DNA of 64,000 nucleotides from Nocardia vaccinii NBRC 15922 (GCF_001613305.1 NZ_BDCC01000035.1:186001-250000), one strand, 5' to 3'. Positions 17,511-26,374 are shown, counted from the first letter of the stretch. Notes: generated by a model from the letters alone, not told the origin. Program-made: numbers and translations.

Positions 17511-17950
17511 CCGTACCTCCGTAGTCTCGGTCCGCAACCGACACTACTCACGTCCGCGCGCCCGCCGGTCCTGCCGGGGACCGCACGCGTTCGGAATCGC
17601 TCGAACCAGCCGCCCGCTGTCGCGCCACGGCGAGACGTGCGGGACGATCGGCCGCCCGCGGCACGAGGTCACCGGCATCGTCGGTGAATCGTGTCGCGCA
17701 CGAACGCCGCCTCGCACGCACTGCCCGCCACCGGCAGACGAGCCCGCGGCGAACGCGAACGGCGCCGGACAACCGGCCCGGGCGGGGGTCCGTGGGACAT
17801 CGCGACCGACACCGATCCCGTCGGCCCCCGACAGTCCAGACGAACCGAGATCACCTACAGCCTCACCACGATCGAGGGCCCGACGCACGCCTCTGTACAC
17901 GTCGGCGGCACGAAATCACCTGCGCGCCAAGGTCCAGCCGGGATGTGGCC
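17511..17950. other. Intergenic region, no gene supported
   Basis: About 440 nt between secA2 and the XRE-cupin gene (both minus). Open frames here are Arg/Pro-rich and lack a ribosome site or recognisable domain, so I regard them as high-GC artefacts. It presumably holds the secA2 promoter. Confidence 0.4.
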
Positions 17951-18610
17951 TCACCGATCGTCGCCTCTGGAGCGGGGGGTGCGGGTGTTGCCCGCGAGGG
18001 CGACGGTCCGGAGGAAGACGACCGGGTCGGTGCCGTGGTTGTGGTAGCTGTACGGGCGGTCGCTGCGGAGGCGGCCGGATTCGCCTGCCGCCATGGTCAC
18101 TTCGACGTCGTCGGCGAGCACGCTGAGGTGGCCTCGGGTGACGTGGAAGAGTTCGAAGGAACCGAGCGGGTCGGGCAGGCCGCGGTAGCTGTCGCCGGGG
18201 GACAGCGTCCAGGACCACAGATCGGCGGTGCGCACGCCGGTCGTGGAGACCAGCAGGTGCGCCGAGCTGCCCGCGGGCGAGGTCCAGACCAGCGAATACC
18301 TTTCGGGCGGAACACGTTCCACGGCACTCTCGGCCGGTCCGGCAGCGCCGATCAGCTCGGTGAACTCGGTACCGAGGCTGCGGGCTATCCGGGTCACGGC
18401 GACGAGACTCGGGTTCGCCTGGCCGTGTTCGATCTGGGTGAGCAGCCGCCGGCTGACCCCGGACAGGTCGGCCAGATGCTGCACGGTCAGACCGCGATCG
18501 ATCCGGGTGGCCCGGATGCGCTCGCCGACCCGGAGCAGGAAGTCGCGGGCGAGTACACCGTCACCGGTGGTGTCGTCCCCGCCCGCGATCTCGGCGGTGT
18601 CCTCGGCCAT
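17951..18610 (-). CDS. XRE-family transcription regulator with C-terminal cupin
   Basis: A 219-aa two-domain regulator. Residues about 25-80 are an HTH_3/XRE domain (VGERIRATRIDRGLTVQHLADLSGVSRRLLTQIEHGQANPSL). The C-terminal half is a cupin (ELFHVTRGHLSVLADDVEVTMAAGESGRLRSDRPYSYHNHG), expected to bind a small ligand. The start is ATG at 18610; there is no strong ribosome site, and the upstream VOC gene ends 5 nt before, so translation is probably coupled. It likely controls its own operon with the VOC protein. Ligand unknown. Confidence 0.88.
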   Translation of the reverse strand: MAEDTAEIAGGDDTTGDGVLARDFLLRVGERIRATRIDRGLTVQHLADLSGVSRRLLTQIEHGQANPSLVAVTRIARSLGTEFTELIGAAGPAESAVERVPPERYSLVWTSPAGSSAHLLVSTTGVRTADLWSWTLSPGDSYRGLPDPLGSFELFHVTRGHLSVLADDVEVTMAAGESGRLRSDRPYSYHNHGTDPVVFLRTVALAGNTRTPRSRGDDR

Positions 18611-18615
18611 CGGGC

Positions 18616-19065
18616 TCAGACTGCGAAGAGCTGGTCGATGTTGCGGAACGCCTTGAACTCCAACGCGTTTCCGGACGGATCGAGAAAGAACATGGTCCAC
18701 TGCTCGCCCGGCTCACCCGCGAACCGCACGTAGGGCTCGATCACGAAATCGGTGCCGGCCGCGCGCAGCCGCTCGGCCAATTCGCCGAACTCCTCGACGG
18801 ACAGCACCAGACCGAAGTGCGGTACCGGAACCTGATGTCCGTCAACGGGATTGGTGCCGCGAACGGCCGCGTCGGGATCGCCGCCGACCTCGTGGGTGAC
18901 GACCTGGTGGCCACGCACGTTCCAGTCGGTCCACTTCTCGTCGGAGCGGCCCCGGGGGAAGCCCAGCACATTTCCGTAGAACTCGCGAGCGACCTCGATG
19001 TCGAGGACCGGGATCGCGAGATGGAAGGGAGGAAGGGTGCCGGTTGTTCCGATTGCCTGACCCAT
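18616..19065 (-). CDS. VOC (glyoxalase/bleomycin-resistance) family protein
   Basis: A 149-aa single VOC module with paired beta-alpha-beta-beta-beta halves: FHLAIPVLDIEVAREFYGNVLGF at the start and PHFGLVLSV...WTMFFLDPSGNALEFKAF at the end. Candidate metal ligands are the His in PFHLA, His in PHFG and Glu in ALEFK. It resembles extradiol-dioxygenase-like or fosfomycin-like VOC enzymes; the reaction is unknown. It probably forms an operon with the downstream regulator. Confidence 0.85.
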   Translation of the reverse strand: MGQAIGTTGTLPPFHLAIPVLDIEVAREFYGNVLGFPRGRSDEKWTDWNVRGHQVVTHEVGGDPDAAVRGTNPVDGHQVPVPHFGLVLSVEEFGELAERLRAAGTDFVIEPYVRFAGEPGEQWTMFFLDPSGNALEFKAFRNIDQLFAV

Positions 19066-19149
19066 GATGCGCAGATTAGTTCTCTTTCAATGCGCAGTCA
19101 ATTGCTCATAATTGAGACCGGGACGAGCATACGCTTGTCCGCCGAGCCG

Positions 19150-19209
19150 GGCAGCACCGTGGCGATAGTGCTGCACGACCTGAATCTCGCGGTGCGCTAC
19201 AGCGATCGG
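19150..19209 (+). pseudogene. Fragment of an iron-siderophore ABC transporter ATPase (FecE-like)
   Basis: In frame 1 these 60 nt read GSTVAIVLHDLNLAVRYSDR, almost exactly the D-loop/switch region (VLHDLNLAARYSD) of FecE/FepC-type ATP-binding subunits. No Walker A, signature or Walker B lies upstream in any frame that I can see, so this is a relic. It lies just outside the siderophore locus, next to the SIP gene. The rest of 19066-19378 holds nothing recognisable. Confidence 0.65.
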
Positions 19210-19378
19210 CAGCGGTTTTCATCCGAACACGAACGACGAGCCGGTAGCGGATCGGCCCCTCATCGCCGGTCCGCCACCGTCGCGCCCCGAGCCGATCACG
19301 CCGTTGATGGCGGGCCGAGCCCGTGTGGTGTCGCGGCCGTCCCGAGTAACGCGGTTCGAGCGGACGGCACTCGATCCC

Positions 19379-20083
19379 TCACAGACCGACCTTGCCGGTC
19401 GCCCAGTAGGGCTTGGTGGTGATCGCTTTGCGCGACAAACCGGTGCGGTCCAACAGGATTCGGCGTTGACGCTGGATCGACTGCGCGTGCCCGAACAGGG
19501 CGGCCGCGTCGTAACCGGCCTCGGTCGACGCGGTCGCTTCGAGCCAGTCGGCGACCGCGTCGCCGGGGATGGCCACGGCAGGGAGTACATCGATTCCGGG
19601 CAGCAGGCCCGCGAGGATCTCGCGATCCTCGGCGGGCACCTCGACCGCACCCGACGCCGTACCGTTCGCGTTCTGTCTCGCGGCGAGGCCGTGGATCGCG
19701 CCGACGGCGGATCCGTCACCCAGGTAAAGGTATCGATCACCGAGCCGCTTCGGCGCGGGCGTGTTCATCCCCAGCACGATCACCTCGTCGCCGGTGTTCA
19801 GCGCGGCGGCCCAGCGACTGCCGGGGCCGTCGACGCCCAGATGGAACAGCACCGAGATCGCCGTGCCCGCATCGTCCACGGTCATCACCGAGTAGTGACG
19901 GAAGGTGTTGCTGTCAATCCGGAATTGGACCTCCTGCCCTGCCTTCCAACCCGACTTCAGCGGCTCGACCCGCAGGTCGACGCGGCGGAAATTCGGCGAG
20001 ACCCGCTCGACCGACGCGATACTCGCGCGATAGCCGAAAGATTTCTCGGTGAGGGTGGCCAGCAATCCGGGCATGGACGGCAC
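19379..20083 (-). CDS. Siderophore-interacting protein (SIP): FAD-dependent ferric-siderophore reductase
   Basis: A 234-aa protein. I choose the GTG at 20083 because AGGAGGA lies 5 nt upstream; the next in-frame ATG is 9 nt further. Residues about 10-115 form the FAD-binding barrel with the RxYS-type motif in FRHYSVM. The rest is the NAD(P)H half, ending in the KAITTKPYWATGK segment typical of SIP/ViuB proteins. It should reduce Fe(III)-siderophore in the cytoplasm to release iron. It is divergent from the ABC pair, with an IdeR-like box between. In mycobacteria this domain is fused to IrtA; here it is separate. Confidence 0.9.
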   Translation of the reverse strand: MPSMPGLLATLTEKSFGYRASIASVERVSPNFRRVDLRVEPLKSGWKAGQEVQFRIDSNTFRHYSVMTVDDAGTAISVLFHLGVDGPGSRWAAALNTGDEVIVLGMNTPAPKRLGDRYLYLGDGSAVGAIHGLAARQNANGTASGAVEVPAEDREILAGLLPGIDVLPAVAIPGDAVADWLEATASTEAGYDAAALFGHAQSIQRQRRILLDRTGLSRKAITTKPYWATGKVGL

Positions 20084-20132
20084 GAGATTCCTCCTGGTGA
20101 CCGGGCGTCGCTCCACGCCGCGATGTTTGAGT

Positions 20133-20151
20133 TAAGCTTAGCCTAACCAAA
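20133..20151. promoter_or_regulatory. IdeR/DtxR-type iron box between SIP and ABC pair
   Basis: TAAGCTTAGCCTAACCAAA matches the IdeR consensus TTAGGTTAGSCTAACCTAA at 16 of 19 positions by eye, with the TTAGCCTAACC core intact. It is 50 nt upstream of the SIP start and 74 nt upstream of the IrtA-like start, so it can repress both divergent genes when iron is sufficient. Confidence 0.8.
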
Positions 20152-20224
20152 GAACGCGAACAGCGGTACGGCACCGTTGCCGCATTCCCGAGCTGCGACA
20201 ACTCGTGACCACAAGGGAGTTTCC

Positions 20225-22036
20225 ATGGTAGCCAACGACGTTGGACAGCGCGTCGCTACGTTGACAGCACAGGTACGCGGGCCCGTCACCGTCGCGGCAG
20301 TCGCCGAATCAGTGGCCGCCGCGCTCGCGGTGGTCCCGGTCATCGCCACGGTGAACATCGCCGGACTCGTCCTGGAGGGCGGCGCCTCGCACACACATCT
20401 GTGGGTCTGGGTACTCGTCGCGGCGGTCGCACTGGTGCTGGGTGCGCTGTGCAGTATCGCGTCCTCGATCGTCGCCCATCGCGCCGACGCCGACCTGGGC
20501 CTGTCACTGCGCATGCGGCTGGCCGGACACCTGGCCCGGCTCCCGCTGGGCTGGTACTCCTCCGACGCCGCGGGCAAGACCAAGGCCGTCGTTCAGGACG
20601 ATGTCGCGGGTCTGCACGAGGAGGTCGCCCACCGCAAGCCGGAACTCGCCGGATCCGTGGTCGCCGGAATCGCCGTGGTCGTCTATCTGTTCGTGCTGGA
20701 CTGGCGGCCGGCGCTGGCCGTGGTCGTCCTGGTCACCATCGCTCAACTGATCCGAAACTTCTTGACCCGCAAGATCATTCCCGCCTACGGGGCGGTGGCG
20801 GGCGCCTCGGCGCAGATGGGTTCGGCCGCGGTCGAGCTCGTCCAGGGCATCACGGTGTCCAAGGTGTTCCACCGCGCCGACGACACCGCGGGCACACCGG
20901 GGGCCGCCTACGGCGCACACGCGCGGTTCCGGCGCGCGGCCGCCGACTACGCCGACGCCGACGAGAGTCTGACCGACGACATCGCGACCCTGCGCGCATG
21001 CACCCGCGCCACCGTCGCGCCGGGCACGGTCGCGCTGATCGTGCTCGCCCTGGCGACGCTGCTGCTGGCGACGTGGGATGCCGAGCCGGTCAACATCATC
21101 GCGTTCCTGCTGCTGGGGCTGACGTTGTTCGACGTCACCACTCCGCTGTACCTGCACCTGATCCTGCCCAAGCTCGGTATCGGTGCGCCCATGCCGGACA
21201 AGGCACAGGCGATGGCCGAGCGCATCGGCCGGATCCTGGACGTCCCCGAGATGCACGAGCCCGCCGCGCCCGCGACACTGCCCGCGGCCGAAGGCGCCCG
21301 GCGGGTCTCGATGAGGAATGTGAGTTTCTCCTACGACGGGCAGCGCACGGTCCTGCGGAATCTGGATCTGGAACTCGCGCCGGGCACCATGACCGCGCTG
21401 GTCGGTCCCTCGGGTGCGGGCAAGTCCACCGTCGGTCAGCTGCTCGCACGGTTCTACGATCCGACCGAGGGCAGTGTCGAGATCGACGGCGTGCCGATCT
21501 CGACACTGGACGCCCAACGGCTCTACGGCACAGTGGGATTCGTCTTCCAGGACGTCGCGCTGCTGCGCGCGACCGTGCGGGACAACATCGCCCTCGCCCG
21601 CCCCGACGCCACCGCGCGGGATATCGAACGCGTTGCCCGAGCCGCCCAGATCCACGACCGCATCCTCGCGCTGCCGGACGGCTACGACACCGTCCTCGGC
21701 GAGGACGCCGCGCTGTCCGGCGGCGAACGTCAGCGCCTGAGCATCGCGCGGACGTTGCTGGCCGACACCCCGGTACTGGTCCTGGACGAGGCGACCGCCT
21801 ACGCGGACCCGGAATCCGAAGCGGCGGTGCAGGATGCGCTCTCGGAGCTGGCTCGCGGACGCACCCTGCTGGTCATCGCGCACCGCCTGCACACGGTCGT
21901 GCACGCCGATCAGATCGCGGTGCTGGTGGACGGCGCGGTGGCCGAACGTGGCACCCATCGGGAATTGCTCGACGCCGCAGGCGAATACGCGAAACTGTGG
22001 CAGTTGCAGACCAGCACGATCGGAGCGCGCGCATGA
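20225..22036 (+). CDS. ABC transporter, fused TMD-NBD, IrtA-like subunit (siderophore import)
   Basis: A 603-aa half-transporter starting at the ATG at 20225 (AAGGGAG 5 nt upstream). An N-terminal six-helix ABCB-type membrane domain (about 1-320) is followed by the ATPase: Walker A GPSGAGKST, signature LSGGERQ, Walker B VLVLDEAT and switch His in IAHRLHT. With the next gene it resembles the IrtAB/YbtPQ importers, which have an exporter fold but take up ferric siderophores. Unlike mycobacterial IrtA it lacks a fused SIP domain, which is encoded by the divergent gene. Iron-box control is likely. An export role cannot be excluded from sequence. Confidence 0.87.
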   Translation: MVANDVGQRVATLTAQVRGPVTVAAVAESVAAALAVVPVIATVNIAGLVLEGGASHTHLWVWVLVAAVALVLGALCSIASSIVAHRADADLGLSLRMRLAGHLARLPLGWYSSDAAGKTKAVVQDDVAGLHEEVAHRKPELAGSVVAGIAVVVYLFVLDWRPALAVVVLVTIAQLIRNFLTRKIIPAYGAVAGASAQMGSAAVELVQGITVSKVFHRADDTAGTPGAAYGAHARFRRAAADYADADESLTDDIATLRACTRATVAPGTVALIVLALATLLLATWDAEPVNIIAFLLLGLTLFDVTTPLYLHLILPKLGIGAPMPDKAQAMAERIGRILDVPEMHEPAAPATLPAAEGARRVSMRNVSFSYDGQRTVLRNLDLELAPGTMTALVGPSGAGKSTVGQLLARFYDPTEGSVEIDGVPISTLDAQRLYGTVGFVFQDVALLRATVRDNIALARPDATARDIERVARAAQIHDRILALPDGYDTVLGEDAALSGGERQRLSIARTLLADTPVLVLDEATAYADPESEAAVQDALSELARGRTLLVIAHRLHTVVHADQIAVLVDGAVAERGTHRELLDAAGEYAKLWQLQTSTIGARA

Positions 22037-23796
22037 TCGCCCTTCTCGACAGGATCTTCAGCGAGGCCGCACGCCGGCGCGTCCGGCTGCTCATCGCCGC
22101 GAGCGCCGCAAACGCCGTCCTCGAGGGAGCCGCTGTGGCGCTGTGCGTTCCGGTGCTGCTCGCGCTGCTGCGCCGCGATGCCGGCACGGCCGGGTGGTGG
22201 CTGATCCCGCTCGCCGTCGTGGTCGCGGGCTACTGGGCGGTCAACGCCGTCATGGAACATCTCGGCACGCACGTGGCCGCGACGCTGCGGCGCGAATTGT
22301 TCGCCCGACTGGCCGACAAGATCATCGCGCTGCCGCTGGGCTGGTTCGACTCGACCAGCGCCGGATCGGTGACCGCGCTGGTCACCGGTGGCTCGCAGGC
22401 GCCGCTGGGAGTTGTGATGGCGCTCAGGACGATTGCCGAGACGGTGATCCCGCCCGCGATCGTGCTGGTGGTCCTGCTGTTCCTGAATTGGCCGGTGGCC
22501 GTGGCGGTACTGATCGTGCTCCCGCTGCTGTGGGCGCTGCAACGCGCCGTCGCCCGGCCGATCGCGCGGGCGGACGCGGACGAGGCCGCCGCGGTCGCGG
22601 AGGCCAATGCCCGGCTGATCGAGTTCTCGCAGACCCAGCCCGTGCTGCGCGCGAGCGGCCGCGAGGACCGGGGCCTGGGCGAGTTGTCCACAGCCCTGCA
22701 CAACCGGTACACGACGACGAACAAGCAGATCCTGCGGGCCACGGCCGGGCTCAACGTCGGCGAGCTGAGCGTGCAGCTCGGCTTCGTGATCGTGCTCGCG
22801 GTCACGGTCGTGATCGGCAGCGGCGCCTGGCATGTGGGGCCGCCCGATCTCGCGCGGCTGATCACCGCGGCGGTCTTCGGCATCTGGGCGCTGCGCCCGA
22901 TCGGCAAGATCTCCACGGCGCTGCTGATGCTCGGCGGTTCGGCCGCCGCACTGGGCCGCATCGATGCCCTGCTGTCGCATCCCGAACTGGCCGAACCGGA
23001 ATCGTCGGTGAAGGCCGCGAGCACGGGGAACGCGATCGAACTGCGCGATGTGCGTTTCGGCTACCGCGAGGACGTCGATGTGCTCTCCGGGGTGAACATC
23101 GCCGTGCCCGCGGGCAGCACCACCGCACTGGTCGGCCCATCCGGTTCCGGTAAGACCACGATCGTGAACCTGGTGGCCCGGTTCTGGGACGCGAGTTCGG
23201 GCAGCGTGCGGGTCGACGGCGTGGACGTGCGGGACCTGCGCGGCGAGGACCTGATGGACCGAATCGCGTTGGTGCCGCAGGACGTCTACCTCTTCGACGA
23301 CACCCTCGAGGCAAATATCCGCGTCGGCAAGCCGGACGCCACCGAGGCCGAGGTCCGCCGGGCCGCGAGTCTGGCCCAGGTCGATTCCATCGTCGAACGC
23401 CTGCCGCAGGGCTGGCAGAATCCGGTCGGCGCGGGCGGGAACATCCTGTCCGGCGGTGAGCGCCAACGGGTTTCGATCGCACGAGCGCTGCTCAAGGACG
23501 CACCGATCGTCCTGCTGGACGAGGCGTCCTCGGCCCTGGACGCCCGGAACGAGGCCGCGATCGCCGCGGCCCTGGGAGAACTGGGCCGGGGCCGGACGCT
23601 GCTCATCATCGCCCATCAGCTCTCCACCATCGCCGATGCCGATCACGTGGTCTACCTGCGGGGCGGTCAGGTTGTCGAATCCGGTTCGCACACCGAGCTT
23701 TTCGCCGCAGACGGCGAGTACGCCCGGTTCTGGCGCGAGCAACAGCGAGCCAGGTCGTGGCGGCTGCGCGGGAACGATCTTTACCTGAACAGGTGA
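22033..23796 (+). CDS. ABC transporter, fused TMD-NBD, IrtB-like subunit (siderophore import)
   Basis: A 587-aa half-transporter whose ATG at 22033 overlaps the previous stop by 4 nt (ATGA), so the pair is translationally coupled and presumably forms a heterodimer. The membrane domain occupies about 1-310. The ATPase has Walker A GPSGSGKTT, Q-loop VPQDVYLFDD, signature LSGGERQ, Walker B IVLLDEAS and switch His in IAHQLST. It is the IrtB/YbtQ-like partner. It ends 6 nt before an iron box and 332 nt before the biosynthetic operon. Confidence 0.87.
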   Translation: MIALLDRIFSEAARRRVRLLIAASAANAVLEGAAVALCVPVLLALLRRDAGTAGWWLIPLAVVVAGYWAVNAVMEHLGTHVAATLRRELFARLADKIIALPLGWFDSTSAGSVTALVTGGSQAPLGVVMALRTIAETVIPPAIVLVVLLFLNWPVAVAVLIVLPLLWALQRAVARPIARADADEAAAVAEANARLIEFSQTQPVLRASGREDRGLGELSTALHNRYTTTNKQILRATAGLNVGELSVQLGFVIVLAVTVVIGSGAWHVGPPDLARLITAAVFGIWALRPIGKISTALLMLGGSAAALGRIDALLSHPELAEPESSVKAASTGNAIELRDVRFGYREDVDVLSGVNIAVPAGSTTALVGPSGSGKTTIVNLVARFWDASSGSVRVDGVDVRDLRGEDLMDRIALVPQDVYLFDDTLEANIRVGKPDATEAEVRRAASLAQVDSIVERLPQGWQNPVGAGGNILSGGERQRVSIARALLKDAPIVLLDEASSALDARNEAAIAAALGELGRGRTLLIIAHQLSTIADADHVVYLRGGQVVESGSHTELFAADGEYARFWREQQRARSWRLRGNDLYLNR

Positions 23797-23801
23797 CCAT
23801 T

Positions 23802-23820
23802 ATAGGATTGCCTTACCTAA
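23802..23820. promoter_or_regulatory. IdeR-type iron box after the ABC pair
   Basis: ATAGGATTGCCTTACCTAA matches the IdeR consensus at 15 of 19 positions by eye. It lies 308 nt upstream of the biosynthetic operon. It could serve an early promoter or act with the second box at 24045. Confidence 0.6.
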
Positions 23821-24044
23821 GTAAGACATCCGAGAGGTTCCCGACCGCACGGACCACCTCCTGGTTGCCGACCGAGTTCGACGGAGTATTCGCCAAGCTC
23901 TGACCTCGCCACACTGGCAGCGCCGCAACGATCTCGTCGTGGCGCCATCCCCGCATGCCCCGATGCGGTCACGTATTCGCCTGCGCCACAACAGTTTCCC
24001 TCGCGTGACAGCACGCAAGGTCTCGACGCCGACGCACCAAATTG

Positions 24045-24063
24045 TTAATGTAGCCTTGCCTCA
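24045..24063. promoter_or_regulatory. Second, weaker IdeR-type box close to the biosynthetic start
   Basis: TTAATGTAGCCTTGCCTCA matches the consensus at 13 of 19 positions, with the TAGCCT core kept. It is 65 nt upstream of the GTG of the first biosynthetic gene, a position overlapping a probable promoter. An exact inverted repeat, CTAAGGG-TT-CCCTTAG, follows at once (24064-24079) and may be a second operator. The rest of 23797-24127 has no gene. Confidence 0.5.
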
Positions 24064-24127
24064 CTAAGGGTTCCCTTAGGCGGTTCGTTCCGTACTGGGT
24101 TCCTGTGACCGAAGGGATAGAGAGAAC

Positions 24128-25543
24128 GTGGGCACTGTCCACCGGCCACTGCCGGACCTCCCAGACACCACCGATCCGAACGCCATCGTCGTCGCGTTCG
24201 CCTCGAATCCGGCATTCCGCGCCGCGGAATGGAGCGAACTCACCACGCCCGGCAACCCGTACCGCAGGCCGGTGCGGCCCGACGATCTGGCCTGGGTCAA
24301 GTACCACGACACGATGCCGCCGGAGCGCGCGCTGCGCCTGAGCGCCCTGCTCGGACATCGCATGCTGCGCAACATCTACGACCTCGAGTCCACCCTCATC
24401 GCGCCCGCCGACGGCGTCGATACGGTCGGCCGGGATCGCGCCGATTTCTACAGCCGGGAGAACCGGGTGCGGTCCGCGCTGGCGCGTCCGGTCCTGGAAC
24501 GTCACCTGTTCGACTTCCTCGACGATGCCGCCGAGGGCGAGCAGACCTGTGCCGCGGACGCGCTGGAGCTGGTGCGAACCACCGCCCAGCGCCTGTCGCA
24601 AAGCTCTCCGGAGGCCGTGCGGCTGATCGAAAAGCTCACCGGCACAAGAGAAGCCGCCGTCTTCGTAACCATGCAGTACCACGGCTTCATCCCCGCCGTG
24701 CGCGAGGCGCTCGGCCGCACGGGCATCGGCGAATATCCGCGTCACCTCGACGGGCTGCAAACCGCACTGCTGGGCTCCTATCAGCGGTGGATCTCGCTCC
24801 GCGCCGCCTATCGCGACCTGCTGGCAGCCGCGAGCCTGTCGCAGACCCCGGGCGGGCACTGGCAACTGCTGCTGGGCACGTCCCTCGCGCGGGGCAATCA
24901 TCTGCTGTCGCTGGCCGCCGATCCGGGTCGGCTGCCCGAACTCGTTGGCGCGGCAGCGTTTTCACATCTAGCCGGACAGCGTGACACCGCCGCGCTGCGG
25001 CCGATCCTCGAGCGCGGCTTGCCGGCGGAGACGAATTTCGCCGGATTCGACCTCGGCATCGGCTGGTCGGTCGACCTCGACGAATTCCTGCCCGGAGTCC
25101 TCGATGCCCTGGTGACTTCCTACGGCGAGGACGCACCGCACGCCTTCCGGCGCGGATTCGCCGCCGCGCAGCGGCTGCACGGATTGTGGCATCAGGATCT
25201 GGCCGCCCAGCTGAGCTGGGCCGATCAGATCGAACTGCATCAGGAGTACGCCGAGAAGATCGCCCACTACCTCGCGGACAACAACATCGTCGTCGATCTG
25301 GACACCTTCGTGGAGAGCGAGGAGGAGACCTCGACCACCCATGTGCACAACGAACATCGGCTGGTGATGATCGAGGAGGGACAGATGCACTTCTGGAACA
25401 ACGCCACCCACAAGATCGAATTGTTCACCGGCGACAAGATTCTCATTCCGGTATCACGACTGCACGGCTCCACCGTGTTGTCCGGCGTGTGCACATATCA
25501 CCAGCCCATCATTCCCGATGAGTTATTGCAGAAGATCATCTGA
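24128..25543 (+). CDS. Large helical protein with C-terminal cupin; candidate oxygenase for N-N/diazeniumdiolate formation
   Basis: Predicted 471-aa protein, GTG start at 24128. Residues about 30-380 are helical and recall, loosely, heme-oxygenase-like (iron-containing redox enzyme) proteins; I cannot confirm a diiron motif. Residues about 395-471 form a cupin: H405xH407 with H410 in THVHNEHRLVMIEEGQ and H446 in the second motif IPVSRLHG, a plausible mononuclear metal site. It overlaps the next gene by one base (TGATG), so the two are coupled. By analogy with gene pairs that convert a hydroxylated Arg/Orn into graminine, I infer a role in N-oxidation or N-nitroso formation. The reaction is not established. 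Confidence 0.65.
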   Translation: MGTVHRPLPDLPDTTDPNAIVVAFASNPAFRAAEWSELTTPGNPYRRPVRPDDLAWVKYHDTMPPERALRLSALLGHRMLRNIYDLESTLIAPADGVDTVGRDRADFYSRENRVRSALARPVLERHLFDFLDDAAEGEQTCAADALELVRTTAQRLSQSSPEAVRLIEKLTGTREAAVFVTMQYHGFIPAVREALGRTGIGEYPRHLDGLQTALLGSYQRWISLRAAYRDLLAAASLSQTPGGHWQLLLGTSLARGNHLLSLAADPGRLPELVGAAAFSHLAGQRDTAALRPILERGLPAETNFAGFDLGIGWSVDLDEFLPGVLDALVTSYGEDAPHAFRRGFAAAQRLHGLWHQDLAAQLSWADQIELHQEYAEKIAHYLADNNIVVDLDTFVESEEETSTTHVHNEHRLVMIEEGQMHFWNNATHKIELFTGDKILIPVSRLHGSTVLSGVCTYHQPIIPDELLQKII

Positions 25544-26325
25544 TGGAGGGTGAAAGCGGTACCGGCCCAACCGAATCCGACCGTCTGCGCCGAATGACAT
25601 TCGGCCCCCTGCCGGAATGGGGAATCAAGCACGGCACGGAGTTGCTGGACCTGATCAGCTTGCCCGAGAACGGTTTTCCGTGCACATTCGCGGTGCGTGG
25701 GGCGCTGACCGAGGGGTTGCGATTCGGATTCATCGACGAACTCTACGATCCCGGTGCAGGTGAAGAACTCCGCGTCGTTCTCCGGCGATATCTCGGGATA
25801 TACCGGACCATCTCCCGCGAGACCTCGCTGATCGTCTTCTTCCGGACCAGGGAACCCGACGATACGTTGTCCGGGTACTACCGGACGTTCTGGGACATCC
25901 TGCAGGATCTGCACGACCGCGACCCCGTCCCGTGGCCCGAGAACATTCCGCCCGAGACCGATGATCCCATGTGGGAGTACGTCTTCGAGGGCACGCCGAT
26001 GTTCGTGGTCTGCAGCAATCCGGCGCACGTCCGCCGCCGCAGCCGGTACAGCCCGATCTTCTACATCACCTTCCAACCGCAGTGGGTGTTCGAGAACATC
26101 AAACCCGACACCAGAGCTGGACAGTTGGCGCGCAAACGCATCCGCAAGAGATTGGTCGCATTCGACGACGGTCTCGAACCATCGTCGGTACTGGGTGATT
26201 ACGGCGATCCGGACAACCGGGAATGGCGACAGTACTTCCTCCCCGACGACAACGAATCGGGCACGCCCACCGGCGGCTGCCCGTTCCTGCACCGCATGCG
26301 GCGGCAACCACGGTCTTCCGATTGA
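25543..26325 (+). CDS. YqcI/YcgG-family protein, probable heme-dependent N-oxygenase (DcsA-like)
   Basis: A 260-aa protein clearly of the YqcI/YcgG family: FPCTFAV near residue 30, WPENIPPETDDPMWEY, the block FVVCSNPAHVRRRSRYSPIF (C157, H162), FITFQPQWVFE-type segment, and NREWRQYFLPDDN followed by CPFLH. A characterised member, DcsA of D-cycloserine biosynthesis, is a heme protein that makes N-omega-hydroxy-arginine; I recall the gramibactin enzyme GrbE as a relative. Substrate here would be Arg or Orn, free or carrier-bound. There is no hydroxyarginase (DcsB) partner in the window. It is coupled to the upstream cupin gene and the downstream carrier. Confidence 0.8.
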   Translation: MEGESGTGPTESDRLRRMTFGPLPEWGIKHGTELLDLISLPENGFPCTFAVRGALTEGLRFGFIDELYDPGAGEELRVVLRRYLGIYRTISRETSLIVFFRTREPDDTLSGYYRTFWDILQDLHDRDPVPWPENIPPETDDPMWEYVFEGTPMFVVCSNPAHVRRRSRYSPIFYITFQPQWVFENIKPDTRAGQLARKRIRKRLVAFDDGLEPSSVLGDYGDPDNREWRQYFLPDDNESGTPTGGCPFLHRMRRQPRSSD

Positions 26326-26374
26326 GCGGCTCATCGGATCGACTAACGCACAAAATCTCGACGGAAGAAGAAAT

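Noticed and set aside
17544..17900. Small gene between secA2 and the XRE-cupin gene
   Set aside because: The frame has no ribosome site, no recognisable domain and a skewed Arg/Pro composition.
24050..24068. Alternative placement of the second iron box
   Set aside because: Shifting by 5 nt gives only 11 of 19 matches, against 13 of 19 for 24045-24063.
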